A stretch of 64,000 nt of DNA. Source: CAZPHU01 sp964586285 (GTDB taxonomy: Bacteria; Fibrobacterota; Chitinivibrionia; Chitinivibrionales; CAYFVL01). The notes beneath the pieces were generated by a model. It was not told the DNA's origin. It saw only the letters and a program-made list of their open reading frames with translations, and did no database searches. Below are positions 44,381 through 53,253 of this stretch, in pieces. Position 1 is the first letter of the stretch. Each line of letters begins with the position of its first letter. The position numbers and the translations under genes are program-made. Location: assembly GCA_964586285.1 (NCBI GenBank), contig CAZPHU010000006.1, forward strand, positions 1 through 64,000. The letters run 5' to 3'.

Positions 44381-44710
44381 TTATAACCCTCGCTTGGCAT
44401 TCTTCAGCAACGATTTAATCTGGCGATTACTTATTGATTTCTGATCGGCCGGTTCCGCCTGGTAACGATCACAAATGAAAGTTTCATGTCCCCCGTAAGA
44501 AACCACACCATCGGTTCCACCTGAGCGTTTTTTGCGGTACTCAACGCACTTTCCTCGCAGCTTACAATTAAAACATGAAGCTTCCTGTTCTCTCCCAGTT
44601 CTATCAAAACCTTTTCTCTCAAGTCTTGAATCTTTACGCCCCATCTCATAGGCACCGGCCAGACCACGGTTTTTGTTAACAAACCGATCGTGATCATAAC
44701 TGTAGTTCAT
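44381..44710 (-). CDS. Small protein with four conserved-looking cysteines, unknown function
   Basis: The product has 109 residues with GGGAG five bases before the ATG. The N-terminal half is charged and probably disordered. The C-terminal half carries CFNCKLRGKC, then FICDRY, giving a Cys4 set (C-x2-C-x4-C-x24-C) that suits one zinc or a small Fe-S site. I do not recognise the family. It lies 50 bases downstream of the GIY-YIG gene on the same strand and may share its transcript. Confidence 0.65.
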   Translation of the reverse strand: MNYSYDHDRFVNKNRGLAGAYEMGRKDSRLERKGFDRTGREQEASCFNCKLRGKCVEYRKKRSGGTDGVVSYGGHETFICDRYQAEPADQKSISNRQIKSLLKNAKRGL

Positions 44711-44760
44711 ATTTTCTCCCTTATTAAAAGTCTATCTGAAAATAATAACTTTCGGATAAT

Positions 44761-46203
44761 TCATGCCCGATTAGCTCCAACTTCCGGCCAAAAGCATTTC
44801 ACCTTCTCAACCAGTTCGGTCGCGTTTTCCACTCGTGATACATCAATTCGAACTATCTGATCGCGATTTTTATTGACCCATCTTGTTACGATTTCCTGCT
44901 CCGGAAAGTCGGATGCTTCAGGGTTCAATTTCTCTGAGAAAAAGAAACGATCTACAAACTGAACAAATGAACTTTCATCTGAAAAGTCCTGAAGAAACGG
45001 TAACAATGAGACCTTTTGGTCCTTTCTGAAACACACCGCCATACCTTTGTTCGAATCGGCATGAGGCAGCAGGAAGAGGGCATCGGGAATAGGATGAAAC
45101 TGTCCTTTCCGCTCCCCAACCTCCATCTGAGTATTTAGTCTTGGGGCGTATTTTTTGATTAATCTATATTCATACAATAAACTTTCCAGTTCGGAGCCAC
45201 ATTCGTATACGGTTAATCGATATGCTTCATTGCGAAGTTGGATCAGTTTTTCCGGAGATTCTTCACTTGGTCTGAAATAACTCATGAGTCTTTTACGTAC
45301 ATTTTTCGCCTTACCTACATAGATGTACTCTCCTGAGCTGTCGGAAAAGCCGTAAACTCCAGGACCGCAGGTCGCCTTGAGAATATCGCTGTAGCTAAAG
45401 TTCTTGTTTTGCCAATTTACAGCAACCAAATGCTGTTCATCCCATGATTCCAAATCGGCTTTGCCGAATATACCTTTATCCATTATTCTGCGTATCAGCT
45501 CCCAGATGCATTCGGCATAGGCTTCTCCCTGCGCGAGCACTGAAGGCATCAGGGGGGTGCGGGAGAATAACTGTTCGTAGATTTTCTCCAGGTTCATGGG
45601 ACGACTTACAGGTATTTCGGCAGCCTTGCACAGGTAACTTAACACCACGGTATCATCAAGCATGCTTTCGCCGGCTCTCAGAGACAGACGTGACCATAGT
45701 CCCTGGTCGCGTGAAGAGAAGAAAACAACGGTTTTATTTTCCAGCAACTGAAGAAGACTCGTTACAGTAGAGTTCAGATCCCCTTGTAACGAACAGTCCT
45801 TGGGGTGTAAAAGCTGTTCTCTTTCACTTTCGGGAATATGGTTTACATCCATAAGCCATTGTGACCTGACAAGCGACGGTACATCAAAAAGAGTCCAAAT
45901 GGAAACGTGCATTATCTCCCGAGCTCTTTCTCCCCGACCCGAAAGAAGGTAAACCGCCACCCAGGGTTCTTCGTTTAATCCGGAGTTGTCTGCTTTACTG
46001 TCCGCTGCAACTATACGCCATAAACTGTTCTCATACAGGCATCGCCCGTCCGATTGTAGTATTGCGTTTACCGCAATATGAGCAAGATGTTTATCGGGAG
46101 TTTTGAATTTCAGAAAAGTCTCGGCCAATGTCGATGAGCTTACCCCGTCGGGATACCGGCGTATATAGTCGATTATTTCTTCGTGTATTGTTTTGTCACC
46201 CAT
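44761..46203 (-). CDS. GIY-YIG nuclease-domain protein with N-terminal HTH-like region
   Basis: I start it at the ATG at 46203 (MGDKTIHEEIIDYIRRYP), giving 480 residues. Residues 1-75 look like a HARE- or winged-HTH-type domain. Residues 90-210 have the length and some helices of a DnaQ-like exonuclease, but the usual DxE motif is absent (VAVYLLSGRGERAREIMHV). From about 280 the GIY-YIG fold is clear: PGVYGFSDSSGEYIYVGKAK, then KNVRKRL and the late Glu in ESLLYEYRLIKKYAPRLN, all as in UvrC. It is probably a DNA repair or structure-specific nuclease related to UvrC/Cho. It sits 13 bases after the rhomboid gene. Confidence 0.78.
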   Translation of the reverse strand: MGDKTIHEEIIDYIRRYPDGVSSSTLAETFLKFKTPDKHLAHIAVNAILQSDGRCLYENSLWRIVAADSKADNSGLNEEPWVAVYLLSGRGERAREIMHVSIWTLFDVPSLVRSQWLMDVNHIPESEREQLLHPKDCSLQGDLNSTVTSLLQLLENKTVVFFSSRDQGLWSRLSLRAGESMLDDTVVLSYLCKAAEIPVSRPMNLEKIYEQLFSRTPLMPSVLAQGEAYAECIWELIRRIMDKGIFGKADLESWDEQHLVAVNWQNKNFSYSDILKATCGPGVYGFSDSSGEYIYVGKAKNVRKRLMSYFRPSEESPEKLIQLRNEAYRLTVYECGSELESLLYEYRLIKKYAPRLNTQMEVGERKGQFHPIPDALFLLPHADSNKGMAVCFRKDQKVSLLPFLQDFSDESSFVQFVDRFFFSEKLNPEASDFPEQEIVTRWVNKNRDQIVRIDVSRVENATELVEKVKCFWPEVGANRA

Positions 46204-46216
46204 TTTACCACATTTT

Positions 46217-46876
46217 CTACTTGTTTTTGCGATTCTTACATGATATCCAATTATTACGTTTAAGCCACAGTGCAATCAGCACTCCTGTAAAAAACCCTCC
46301 AAGATGAGCCCACCAGGCGATATTTTCGGCTCCGGCACCGGCAACTCCGCGATATTGAATGAAGACCCATACCAGCAGAAAAATAAAGGACGGCACCGGT
46401 AATATAAAGAACGGCGGCAGCCATACTAAAATACGAGCGAAGGGGACTAATACAAAATGCATTCCCATAATTCCTGCTATTGCACCACTTGCCCCTACTA
46501 TAGGAATTTGAGAGTACGGATCACTGATTGCCTGAACCAATACCGAAACAGCACCAGCGACAAGATAGCTGATAAGAAAGATTGTGCTGTGCATCCTGTA
46601 TTCAACCGCATTGCCGAAAATCCATAGATACCACATGTTTGAAATAAGATGAAACAAACCGCCGTGAAGGAAAAATGAGATGCAAAGCAGCTTGACCATC
46701 TCTACGGTTTGCATGCCCGGGTGAAATATGGAGTGTATAAAATCCAGAGGAACGAAACCACTGAAAAGTTGAGGCCTCATCACCTGATAAGCAAATACGG
46801 TTAGTATACCCGCCAGCAGTAATCCGGTAACGGGCGATATATGTTTAGGATGTGAATTACAGGTAAGTGGTACCAT
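46217..46876 (-). CDS. Rhomboid family intramembrane serine protease
   Basis: The product has 219 residues and six to seven hydrophobic segments. The catalytic motifs are all present: HLISNMWYL (H-x3-N of helix 2), VGASGAIAGIMG with the nucleophile Ser near 130 and AHLGGFFTG with the catalytic His near 190. Rhomboids cleave membrane proteins inside the bilayer, and the substrate here is unknown. It heads a small minus-strand operon with the GIY-YIG gene. Confidence 0.92.
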   Translation of the reverse strand: MVPLTCNSHPKHISPVTGLLLAGILTVFAYQVMRPQLFSGFVPLDFIHSIFHPGMQTVEMVKLLCISFFLHGGLFHLISNMWYLWIFGNAVEYRMHSTIFLISYLVAGAVSVLVQAISDPYSQIPIVGASGAIAGIMGMHFVLVPFARILVWLPPFFILPVPSFIFLLVWVFIQYRGVAGAGAENIAWWAHLGGFFTGVLIALWLKRNNWISCKNRKNK

Positions 46877-47357
46877 GGTTTAATTGTCCGACCTTTCACA
46901 CGATTCGGCATCACAAATTTGTAAAATAGTCTGTTCCAAAAGAGTTTAAATCCTCTTACCTTCAAGTTAAAAAAAACAGCCTTCCTCTTTTAGAATCGTG
47001 TTCGTACAGATACGATCTCTCAAACTATCGTTCACCCCCGAGGGCGTTGGACAAAAGCAGGAGAATCAATATTTCAAATTTTGCGAAACGCAAAGAGTCT
47101 TTCTTATTGTCTATTGCGAAAATAATTTGTATACTTTGCTATTATGAAGCGAATTTTCTCTTGCCAAACCGGAATGACATATATATATTGGTTTTGTAAA
47201 GTCTTTTACCACTCTTTTCGTAAGAGTACATGTTTAGCTCCGGTCAAGACGGCATGAAATTTGATCCTGAGCGTATTGATATGAAAAGCAGCCATATACA
47301 TTTTGAGCATAGATTTTTTTCATTTCACTTACAAAAACAGGGAGGAGTGGTTTTACC
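46877..47357. other. Intergenic region between rhomboid and histone-like genes
   Basis: This 481-base AT-rich divergent region holds one fair promoter for the histone-like gene (47107-47135). A 37-codon open frame at 47144 lacks any protein-like feature. I see no RNA gene or repeat here, and no clear promoter for the rhomboid gene. Confidence 0.5.
47107..47135 (+). promoter_or_regulatory. Likely promoter of the histone-like gene
   Basis: TTGTCT (47107-47112) and TATACT (47130-47135) are spaced by 17 bases in an AT-rich setting. The predicted leader is about 215 bases, which is long for a 207-codon gene and leaves room for leader control. Confidence 0.5.
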
Positions 47358-47981
47358 ATGGCAAAAATCACTAAAAGTCAGCTTCTGAAGCTGCAAAAAA
47401 AGTACAAAACCGATGCTGCAATCGGAGAACAGTTCAGCATCACTCGTCAAGCCGTCCATCAGCTGCGTAAAAAATACGGAATTGAATCGGTTGCTGCCAA
47501 GAATGAGGAACGAAACCAGCAGATACTGGATGCCTATGATAAGGGAATGTCCGGTACGGCGCTTGCCAAGAAGTTCGGCCTTTCGATATCTCAGACCTAC
47601 CGTATTATAAAGGAAGCCCGTGGAGAGGCTCCGCAGGTTTCGCCGGCCGCAAAGAAAAAGTCCGCGCCAAAAAAGAAGGCTGCTCCCAAGAAAAAGGCAA
47701 CTAAAAAAGCGGCGCCAAAAAAGAAGGCCGCGCCAAAAAAGAAAGCCGCCAAGAAGGCACCCGCTGCGAAAAAAGCCGCAAAGAAAGCTCCGGCAACAAA
47801 AAAGAAAGCCGCTCCTAAGAAAAAAGCAACTAAAAAAGCGGCGCCAAAAAAGAAGGCCGCGCCAAAAAAGAAAGCCGCTCCTAAGAAAAAGGCTCCTGCG
47901 GCCAAAAAAGCTCCCGCCGCTAAGAAGAAACCGACGACAAAAAAGAAAACTACCAAAAAGGCCGGACGCAAAAAGAAATAA
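47358..47981 (+). CDS. HTH protein with histone H1-like Lys/Ala/Pro tail
   Basis: The product has 207 residues. The first 95 contain two helix-turn-helix-like segments: AAIGEQFSITRQAVHQLRKKYG at about 20-41 (first part shown AAIGEQFSITRQ) and GTALAKKFGLSISQTYRIIK at 65-84. The remaining 110 are a basic tail of AAPKKK, ATKK and APAAKK units, like eukaryotic histone H1 and bacterial H1-like proteins. A 50-base segment of the tail DNA is repeated exactly (about 47701-47750 and 47830-47879). GGAGGAG precedes the ATG by 10 bases. It probably compacts DNA, with the HTH part giving some sequence or site preference. Expansion or contraction of the tail is likely. Confidence 0.85.
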   Translation: MAKITKSQLLKLQKKYKTDAAIGEQFSITRQAVHQLRKKYGIESVAAKNEERNQQILDAYDKGMSGTALAKKFGLSISQTYRIIKEARGEAPQVSPAAKKKSAPKKKAAPKKKATKKAAPKKKAAPKKKAAKKAPAAKKAAKKAPATKKKAAPKKKATKKAAPKKKAAPKKKAAPKKKAPAAKKAPAAKKKPTTKKKTTKKAGRKKK

Positions 47982-48013
47982 GCGAAACGTATTTTGTTTC
48001 AGTACCAATAAGA

Positions 48014-48045
48014 GGCTCATGACCGTTTTTCATGGGCCTTTCTTT
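48014..48045 (+). terminator. Terminator after histone-like gene
   Basis: GGCTCATGA (48014-48022) pairs with TCATGGGCC (48030-48038), with one G-U pair, and is followed by TTTCTTTT. It lies 33 bases after the stop and before the murJ ATG at 48071. Confidence 0.75.
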
Positions 48046-48070
48046 TATCATTTTTTCCGGTTTTATCCAA

Positions 48071-49678
48071 ATGCTCTCTTCAAAAAACATCGGGCGATCT
48101 GTCTCACTGGCTGCATTAATTATGGCCGGTTCAAATCTTCTGAGCCGTGTACTGGGATTTGTGCGCGTCCAGGCACTTGCTACAATCGGAGGTACATCCT
48201 CCGCAGTTGACGCGTACAGTTTTTCGTTCACCATTCCCGATATTATCAACCATTTTCTAGCGGGGAGCGCGTTATCGATAACTTTCATTCCTATATTTCA
48301 ATCCTACATGTTAAAAGAGCGAACACAAAAATCATGGTATGTGTTCTCAAACATTCTTACCATCGGCACGATACTTTTCGTTTTGCTTATCGGTTTATCT
48401 TTTCTTTACACCGAGCCATTTCTTAGAATTGCCGCCGGTAAAAACATCGTAGAGGACCCGGAAAAGTTCGCCCTGACTCTTCGACTCACAAGGATTATTC
48501 TTCCCGCCCAACTTTTCTTTTTCTGGGGAGCACTGCTAAACGGCGTTCAATATGCCCATAAGCGATTTCTTCTTCCCGCACTCACTCCGCTTCTTTACAA
48601 CGCCTGCATCATAGCAGGAGGCGTACTACTTAACCGTTATCTGGGTGTGGCGGGTTTTTCCTGGGGCGTTTTGGTTGGCGCTTTCATTGGCAATGTGGCC
48701 GTCCAGATACCCGGTGCCATGCGTGTCGGAATGAAATTTCGTCCCGTGATCAATCTAACCGATAAAGATCTGATTCGTTATGTGGCGATAACTCTTCCTT
48801 TCATGCTTGGTATCAGCATGACATTCTCAAACGAACTTCTTTTCCGGATTTTTGGCAGTACCATTCCTAATGGAGACGGAGCGCTGGCAACATTGGATTA
48901 CTCATATAAGATTATGTTCCTGCTTGTCGGTATATTCGGGCAGGCTTTTGCCGCCGGGCTGTATCCTTTCCTTTCTCAGCTGATCGTCGAGAAGAGGTTT
49001 TCGGAAGTTGCCGCACTCCTTAATCGTATGCTTACCCAGACCGGTGGGCTGCTTTTGCCCGTTTCCGCAGTTATGATCGCGGTAGCGGTCGATATCGTAG
49101 CCGTGCTTTTGCAGTGGGGGCAATTCGATGCAAAGTCAACCCTCTATACAGCGCGGCCATTGGAAATGTATATGATCGGAGCATTCTTCTGTGCTGGAGT
49201 CCTGATTATAAATCGCGTCTTTTACGCCATGCAAAACACAATCCTTCCCCTGATCGTAAGTACATCAGCGGTTGTTTTATCTTTACCATTATTTTTTGTT
49301 CTTTCAAGTCGATTGGGAGCCCAGGGTGTAGCACTGGCATCATCATTGAGTATGCTGATACAATTTACGGCGATGTATATAATCTGGTATAGAACATTTC
49401 CCGAGAGCAGACAAGCACAAACTCCTGTGGGTAAGCTGTCGATAATTCTATTGATATCAACTGGCGGTATGGGGCTCTCGATGATTCTTCGAGGTTTTAT
49501 ACCGCCTTTTTTGCAGGATATACAATCGGTTCATGTGCGACATTTTCTAACAGGCTTTCTTGCATCGGCTCCTTCACTGCTGATAATGTATACAATTCTC
49601 CAAATGAGCGGTATTATCGATTTAAAAACGATACTCAGACGTTTTCGGAAGAAGTCAAAACAGCGCAAAAGCGCATAA
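48071..49678 (+). CDS. murJ: MurJ/MviN-type lipid II flippase
   Basis: From the ATG at 48071 the product has 535 residues (the frame opens 13 codons earlier, inside the terminator hairpin). About 14 membrane segments are seen. Family motifs include the N-terminal NLLSRVLGFVRVQALAT, with the essential Arg pair, and the DAYSFSFTIPDIINHFLAGS segment. It moves peptidoglycan lipid II across the inner membrane. It stands as a single gene, 114 bases before a dynamin-like gene on the same strand. Confidence 0.92.
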   Translation: MLSSKNIGRSVSLAALIMAGSNLLSRVLGFVRVQALATIGGTSSAVDAYSFSFTIPDIINHFLAGSALSITFIPIFQSYMLKERTQKSWYVFSNILTIGTILFVLLIGLSFLYTEPFLRIAAGKNIVEDPEKFALTLRLTRIILPAQLFFFWGALLNGVQYAHKRFLLPALTPLLYNACIIAGGVLLNRYLGVAGFSWGVLVGAFIGNVAVQIPGAMRVGMKFRPVINLTDKDLIRYVAITLPFMLGISMTFSNELLFRIFGSTIPNGDGALATLDYSYKIMFLLVGIFGQAFAAGLYPFLSQLIVEKRFSEVAALLNRMLTQTGGLLLPVSAVMIAVAVDIVAVLLQWGQFDAKSTLYTARPLEMYMIGAFFCAGVLIINRVFYAMQNTILPLIVSTSAVVLSLPLFFVLSSRLGAQGVALASSLSMLIQFTAMYIIWYRTFPESRQAQTPVGKLSIILLISTGGMGLSMILRGFIPPFLQDIQSVHVRHFLTGFLASAPSLLIMYTILQMSGIIDLKTILRRFRKKSKQRKSA

Positions 49679-49792
49679 TATCGATAATTATCCCTCATAC
49701 GTGGGTCAAGCCGGAGGCAAAACAGAGAACAATATGTATTTTTGTATACCGTTTATAGTTTTAAGAATCTTTACATGTAAAAAAAGATAAAC

Positions 49793-51544
49793 ATGCCGCA
49801 AACCGAAGGTCTTTCCATAGACAGGATTATAGATCAGGCCCTGAGGGTATATAATGACTTGCCCGAAAGTGCCGGATATAAACAACAGCGACTGCAGATT
49901 TCGGAGCTGCGCAAGCGATTATCCGGAGGTAAACTTCGTCTGGCTGTTCTCGGACAGTTCAACAGAGGTAAGAGCACCTTCATTAATGCGCTCTTACAGC
50001 TGCACGTTCTGCCCGCATCCGTTTTGCCGATCACATCCGTACCAACTGTTATCACCTATGGCTCGAGGCATGAATGCACGGTATCTTTTCTGAATGATAA
50101 GCCTCCCCAAAAAGCACAGGATTCGCTTGATGCCATTAATAAACTCCTGATTAAATACGTAGCCGAGGAGAATAATCCTCAAAATCGTCTTCAGGTGGCC
50201 GATGTTACGGTGGAGTGCAGCAGTACGATTCTTCACCACGGCACGGTGCTTATCGATACTCCGGGGTTCGGTTCCACCCACATACACAACACTCAAACAA
50301 CCCTTGACCTTCTTAGTTCCTGCGACGCCGCACTTTTTCTTCTTAGCGCCGATTTGCCGATTACTCAACTCGAAGTTGATTTCCTGAAGAATGTTCAGAA
50401 ACACGTGCCGCGAATATTTTTCATATTCAATAAAACCGACCTTCTCGGCGGTGAAGAGTTGGAGAAAACGCAAAACTACATACGTGGTATCCTGAGTAGA
50501 GAGCTGCCGTTGACAGGAGACATTCGTTTGTTTCCCGTTTCGGCAATACAGGCTGAGCGAAGTAAGTACGGCGATAAGATGTGGGGGGCAAGCGGGATGG
50601 AAGTTATAAAAACAGAAATAATCGATTTTATGCTTCGGGAAAAATATTTCACTCTTGCAGAGGCACTTAACAGCAAACTGCACTCGGCACTTTCCCATAC
50701 CAGAAAACTTCTTGATTCCGAGAAACAACAGCATATTGACAGCTTAGAAAAAATTGCCGGAACGATTGAGGATATAAAAAAGTTCAGTACTCATATCAGA
50801 AACGAAATCGATAAGGAAAACGAGCTTTTTTCTGTCGAGCGTAAAGCATTTCACCAACGAATCGGCAGTCTTTTGAATTCGCGAATCGAGGGCGCGCTGC
50901 AAAAGGATTATGATTATATCGAGCAATTACTGTCGGAGGCGCCACCGGGTAAAGGACAGATTAAATTGGTCTGGAATTCTCTTGAAAAGATTACAAAGGA
51001 GATATTTGAAAGTGTTTTCAAAGAAATGAAAAATGCGATCATTCGACCGTTGCTAAATGCCGAAACTGCCCATCGCAGACAGCTAAACAAAATAATGGGT
51101 AACTGTAAAAGCAAAGAATGTTTTCCCGCCGAACTGGAGCTGCTTGATGAACCGGATCCGGAGGAAATCGAAGCGCTCAGGGGTGAATACAGTTGGGAAT
51201 TCCCGCCGTTCCCATCATTAGCCGAAATTAGATTCTCTCTTTTCGAGTCTACTGAAAAAAGACGAGAGCAGGCTAAACAACAGATAAAAGAACAACTAAA
51301 CGAACATTTTAAAGGAATTACTACAGATCTGGAGGAAATGGTAAGATCGATAATAGATCAGTCAATGGAGAGGCTTTTGGAGCGCTTCAACAGAAGATAT
51401 AACAACATAAAGTCAATACTGTCCGAGCAACTTGGCACTCTCGAAGACAGGCTTAAACATGAAAAAGAAAAACATACTCCGCAGATAGAGAAACTTGACG
51501 GTTTTGCCCGAAGGATAGCAGATGTGGAAAGAATGCTGGTTTAG
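49793..51544 (+). CDS. Bacterial dynamin-like GTPase
   Basis: The 583-residue protein has a dynamin-type GTPase domain at about 45-290. It has the P-loop GQFNRGKST, the switch Thr in LPITSVPTVITYG, LIDTPGFGS (G3) and FNKTDLLG (G4). The rest is a long helical stalk with several coiled-coil stretches, including 300-360 and 470-580. There is no strong membrane helix, so membrane contact would be through an amphipathic paddle. Such proteins remodel or repair membranes. Its neighbour is murJ, which may point to envelope growth. Confidence 0.88.
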   Translation: MPQTEGLSIDRIIDQALRVYNDLPESAGYKQQRLQISELRKRLSGGKLRLAVLGQFNRGKSTFINALLQLHVLPASVLPITSVPTVITYGSRHECTVSFLNDKPPQKAQDSLDAINKLLIKYVAEENNPQNRLQVADVTVECSSTILHHGTVLIDTPGFGSTHIHNTQTTLDLLSSCDAALFLLSADLPITQLEVDFLKNVQKHVPRIFFIFNKTDLLGGEELEKTQNYIRGILSRELPLTGDIRLFPVSAIQAERSKYGDKMWGASGMEVIKTEIIDFMLREKYFTLAEALNSKLHSALSHTRKLLDSEKQQHIDSLEKIAGTIEDIKKFSTHIRNEIDKENELFSVERKAFHQRIGSLLNSRIEGALQKDYDYIEQLLSEAPPGKGQIKLVWNSLEKITKEIFESVFKEMKNAIIRPLLNAETAHRRQLNKIMGNCKSKECFPAELELLDEPDPEEIEALRGEYSWEFPPFPSLAEIRFSLFESTEKRREQAKQQIKEQLNEHFKGITTDLEEMVRSIIDQSMERLLERFNRRYNNIKSILSEQLGTLEDRLKHEKEKHTPQIEKLDGFARRIADVERMLV

Positions 51545-51590
51545 GGCTCCTGTTGATATATACCAATGGAAACTTTAGAACCGGCCTGAT

Positions 51591-53252
51591 TCACTTGCTC
51601 TTCATCTCTTTTTCATCTTTCTCCAGCTCGGTTTTTCTTTCCTTTGCGTACTTGCAATCATCATCATCACTGCTTTTATTTCCGCATTCGGAGAATTCCA
51701 GATAATAGTCCCAAGCCTTGCGCGCTTCCATAAGAATACTGGCGTTGCGATCTACATAGGTGTACTGTCGATCCATTGAGTTTGCCAGATCAAAAAGCAG
51801 TTCTTGTCGTAGTTCGGGTGTTTGAGGTATTACCGAACCTTTGTTGGAACTCAGAGCTGCGTTTAACCTGTCGTGTGCTTCGATATACAGCGCCAGTTTG
51901 AAATAAATTTGCCCCAGATATGCATCTATGGCCGGATCAGAGTAATCCATGCGAAGTTTTTCCAGAATGGAGCGAGCCTTTGTATACTGGTCAAGATATT
52001 TAAACAGCAGAAAAGCGCGTCGGATTTGGGCCTCAAGATACTCATTTGCGATTCCTCCATCCTTCACCGACGGTACAAGTTCGTAGATAGTCACCGCCTC
52101 TTTCCATTGTTTCTGGTCTTCCAGCTCTCTTGCTTTCTCCAGAAGCGAAACCGAAACTTGCTGAGCGAATGCGGGCGGACGGAGACCAAAGGAAGAGTGG
52201 AAAAAATTCAATACGGATATTCCCAGAGCTGCGCATGAGATTATCAGTGCCAATGTCGGATAAAAACGCTTGAAGGAGAAGGGAACCCGAACCTTTTGGC
52301 CGTTTCCCCACGCATTGTACGATTGCAGACATACCTGCAGGCTTTCTTCGATCTCTTTAGCACTTCGCGGCCGATGATCTTTCTTTTTGGACAGAAGTTG
52401 CAGCACCAGCTCTTCTGTAAGTGGACTGATGGAAGGTCTGGTTTTGGTTGGGTGAATGTATTTACATTCTTTTATGCGCTCGATTAGCTGTGTAAGATTG
52501 GATGCGCTAAATGGTTTTTGCCCGGTCAGGACCTCATAAAGCACGATTCCCAGCGAGAAGAAATCGCTCCTGACATCAAGCTCAGCTCCCATAAGCTGCT
52601 CGGGAGACATGTAATGAAATGTCCCCACTATCATGCCCTGCATCGTGTTCGAAGTGATATTCAGTGGTTTTGCAGCCCCAAAATCCATCAACTTGACTGT
52701 TTTATCGGGCAAAACCATGATATTTTCGGGTTTTATGTCTCTGTGAAGTATACCCCTGATCTTATCTTTATGCGGGCCCTCGATAGTCACATGATGCGCG
52801 TAATGAAGTGCCCGCACGATTTGGATCGCGAACCGAAGGACATCCCGTTCATTGATACGGGGATTTGACTGGATGTAGGAGCGAAGAGTCTGACCGGCGA
52901 TGTGCTCCATTTCGATATAGAAATAGCCGTCAACCTCGCCGGTATCGTACACACGCAGTATGTTTGGGTGATCCAGACGAGCGGTAAGCTGTGCTTCCTG
53001 CGTGAATCGGAAATAAAACTCCTCATCCTCCGCCAGTGAAGGTTTAAGGATTTTTACTACGCGATCGAGTTCGAAACGGCTGTTATATCCTTTATATATA
53101 TAAGCCGTTCCGCCTTCATTGATCTTCTCAATTATCTCACAATTACCTATTATCTTTCCGATAAACGGGTCGGTTCGCGTTTTATCCTTAACTACAGGGG
53201 CCAAATCGGTTTGGTTTTCACCAACGTCGATCTGTGCTTTTTCGCTCGACAT
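51591..53252 (-). CDS. PknB-like Ser/Thr protein kinase with membrane helix and TPR-like C-terminus
   Basis: The product has 553 residues with GGGGA seven bases before the ATG. The kinase domain spans about 36-305: glycine loop NEGGTAYIYKG, Lys in RVVKILK, HRDIKPENIM near 170, DFGAAKP near 190 and the APE-like MSPEQL. A membrane helix follows at about 330-352 (LALIISCAALGISVLNFF). The last 180 residues are helical repeats of TPR type (WKEAVTIYELVP, YTKARSILEKL), expected outside the inner membrane. It may sense an envelope cue through the repeats. It starts one base after the phosphomutase stop. Confidence 0.92.
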   Translation of the reverse strand: MSSEKAQIDVGENQTDLAPVVKDKTRTDPFIGKIIGNCEIIEKINEGGTAYIYKGYNSRFELDRVVKILKPSLAEDEEFYFRFTQEAQLTARLDHPNILRVYDTGEVDGYFYIEMEHIAGQTLRSYIQSNPRINERDVLRFAIQIVRALHYAHHVTIEGPHKDKIRGILHRDIKPENIMVLPDKTVKLMDFGAAKPLNITSNTMQGMIVGTFHYMSPEQLMGAELDVRSDFFSLGIVLYEVLTGQKPFSASNLTQLIERIKECKYIHPTKTRPSISPLTEELVLQLLSKKKDHRPRSAKEIEESLQVCLQSYNAWGNGQKVRVPFSFKRFYPTLALIISCAALGISVLNFFHSSFGLRPPAFAQQVSVSLLEKARELEDQKQWKEAVTIYELVPSVKDGGIANEYLEAQIRRAFLLFKYLDQYTKARSILEKLRMDYSDPAIDAYLGQIYFKLALYIEAHDRLNAALSSNKGSVIPQTPELRQELLFDLANSMDRQYTYVDRNASILMEARKAWDYYLEFSECGNKSSDDDDCKYAKERKTELEKDEKEMKSK

Positions 53253-53253
53253 G

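Noticed and set aside
47144..47257. 37-codon open frame in the histone-like leader
   Set aside because: It has no ribosome site and no conserved feature, so a chance frame is more likely than a leader peptide.
47325..48020. 231-codon minus-strand open frame rich in Phe, Leu and Gly
   Set aside because: It is the mirror of the Lys/Ala/Pro codons of the histone-like gene, and its low-complexity pattern has no independent support.
49994..50734. 246-codon minus-strand open frame
   Set aside because: It overlaps the conserved GTPase motifs of the dynamin-like gene and shows no domain.
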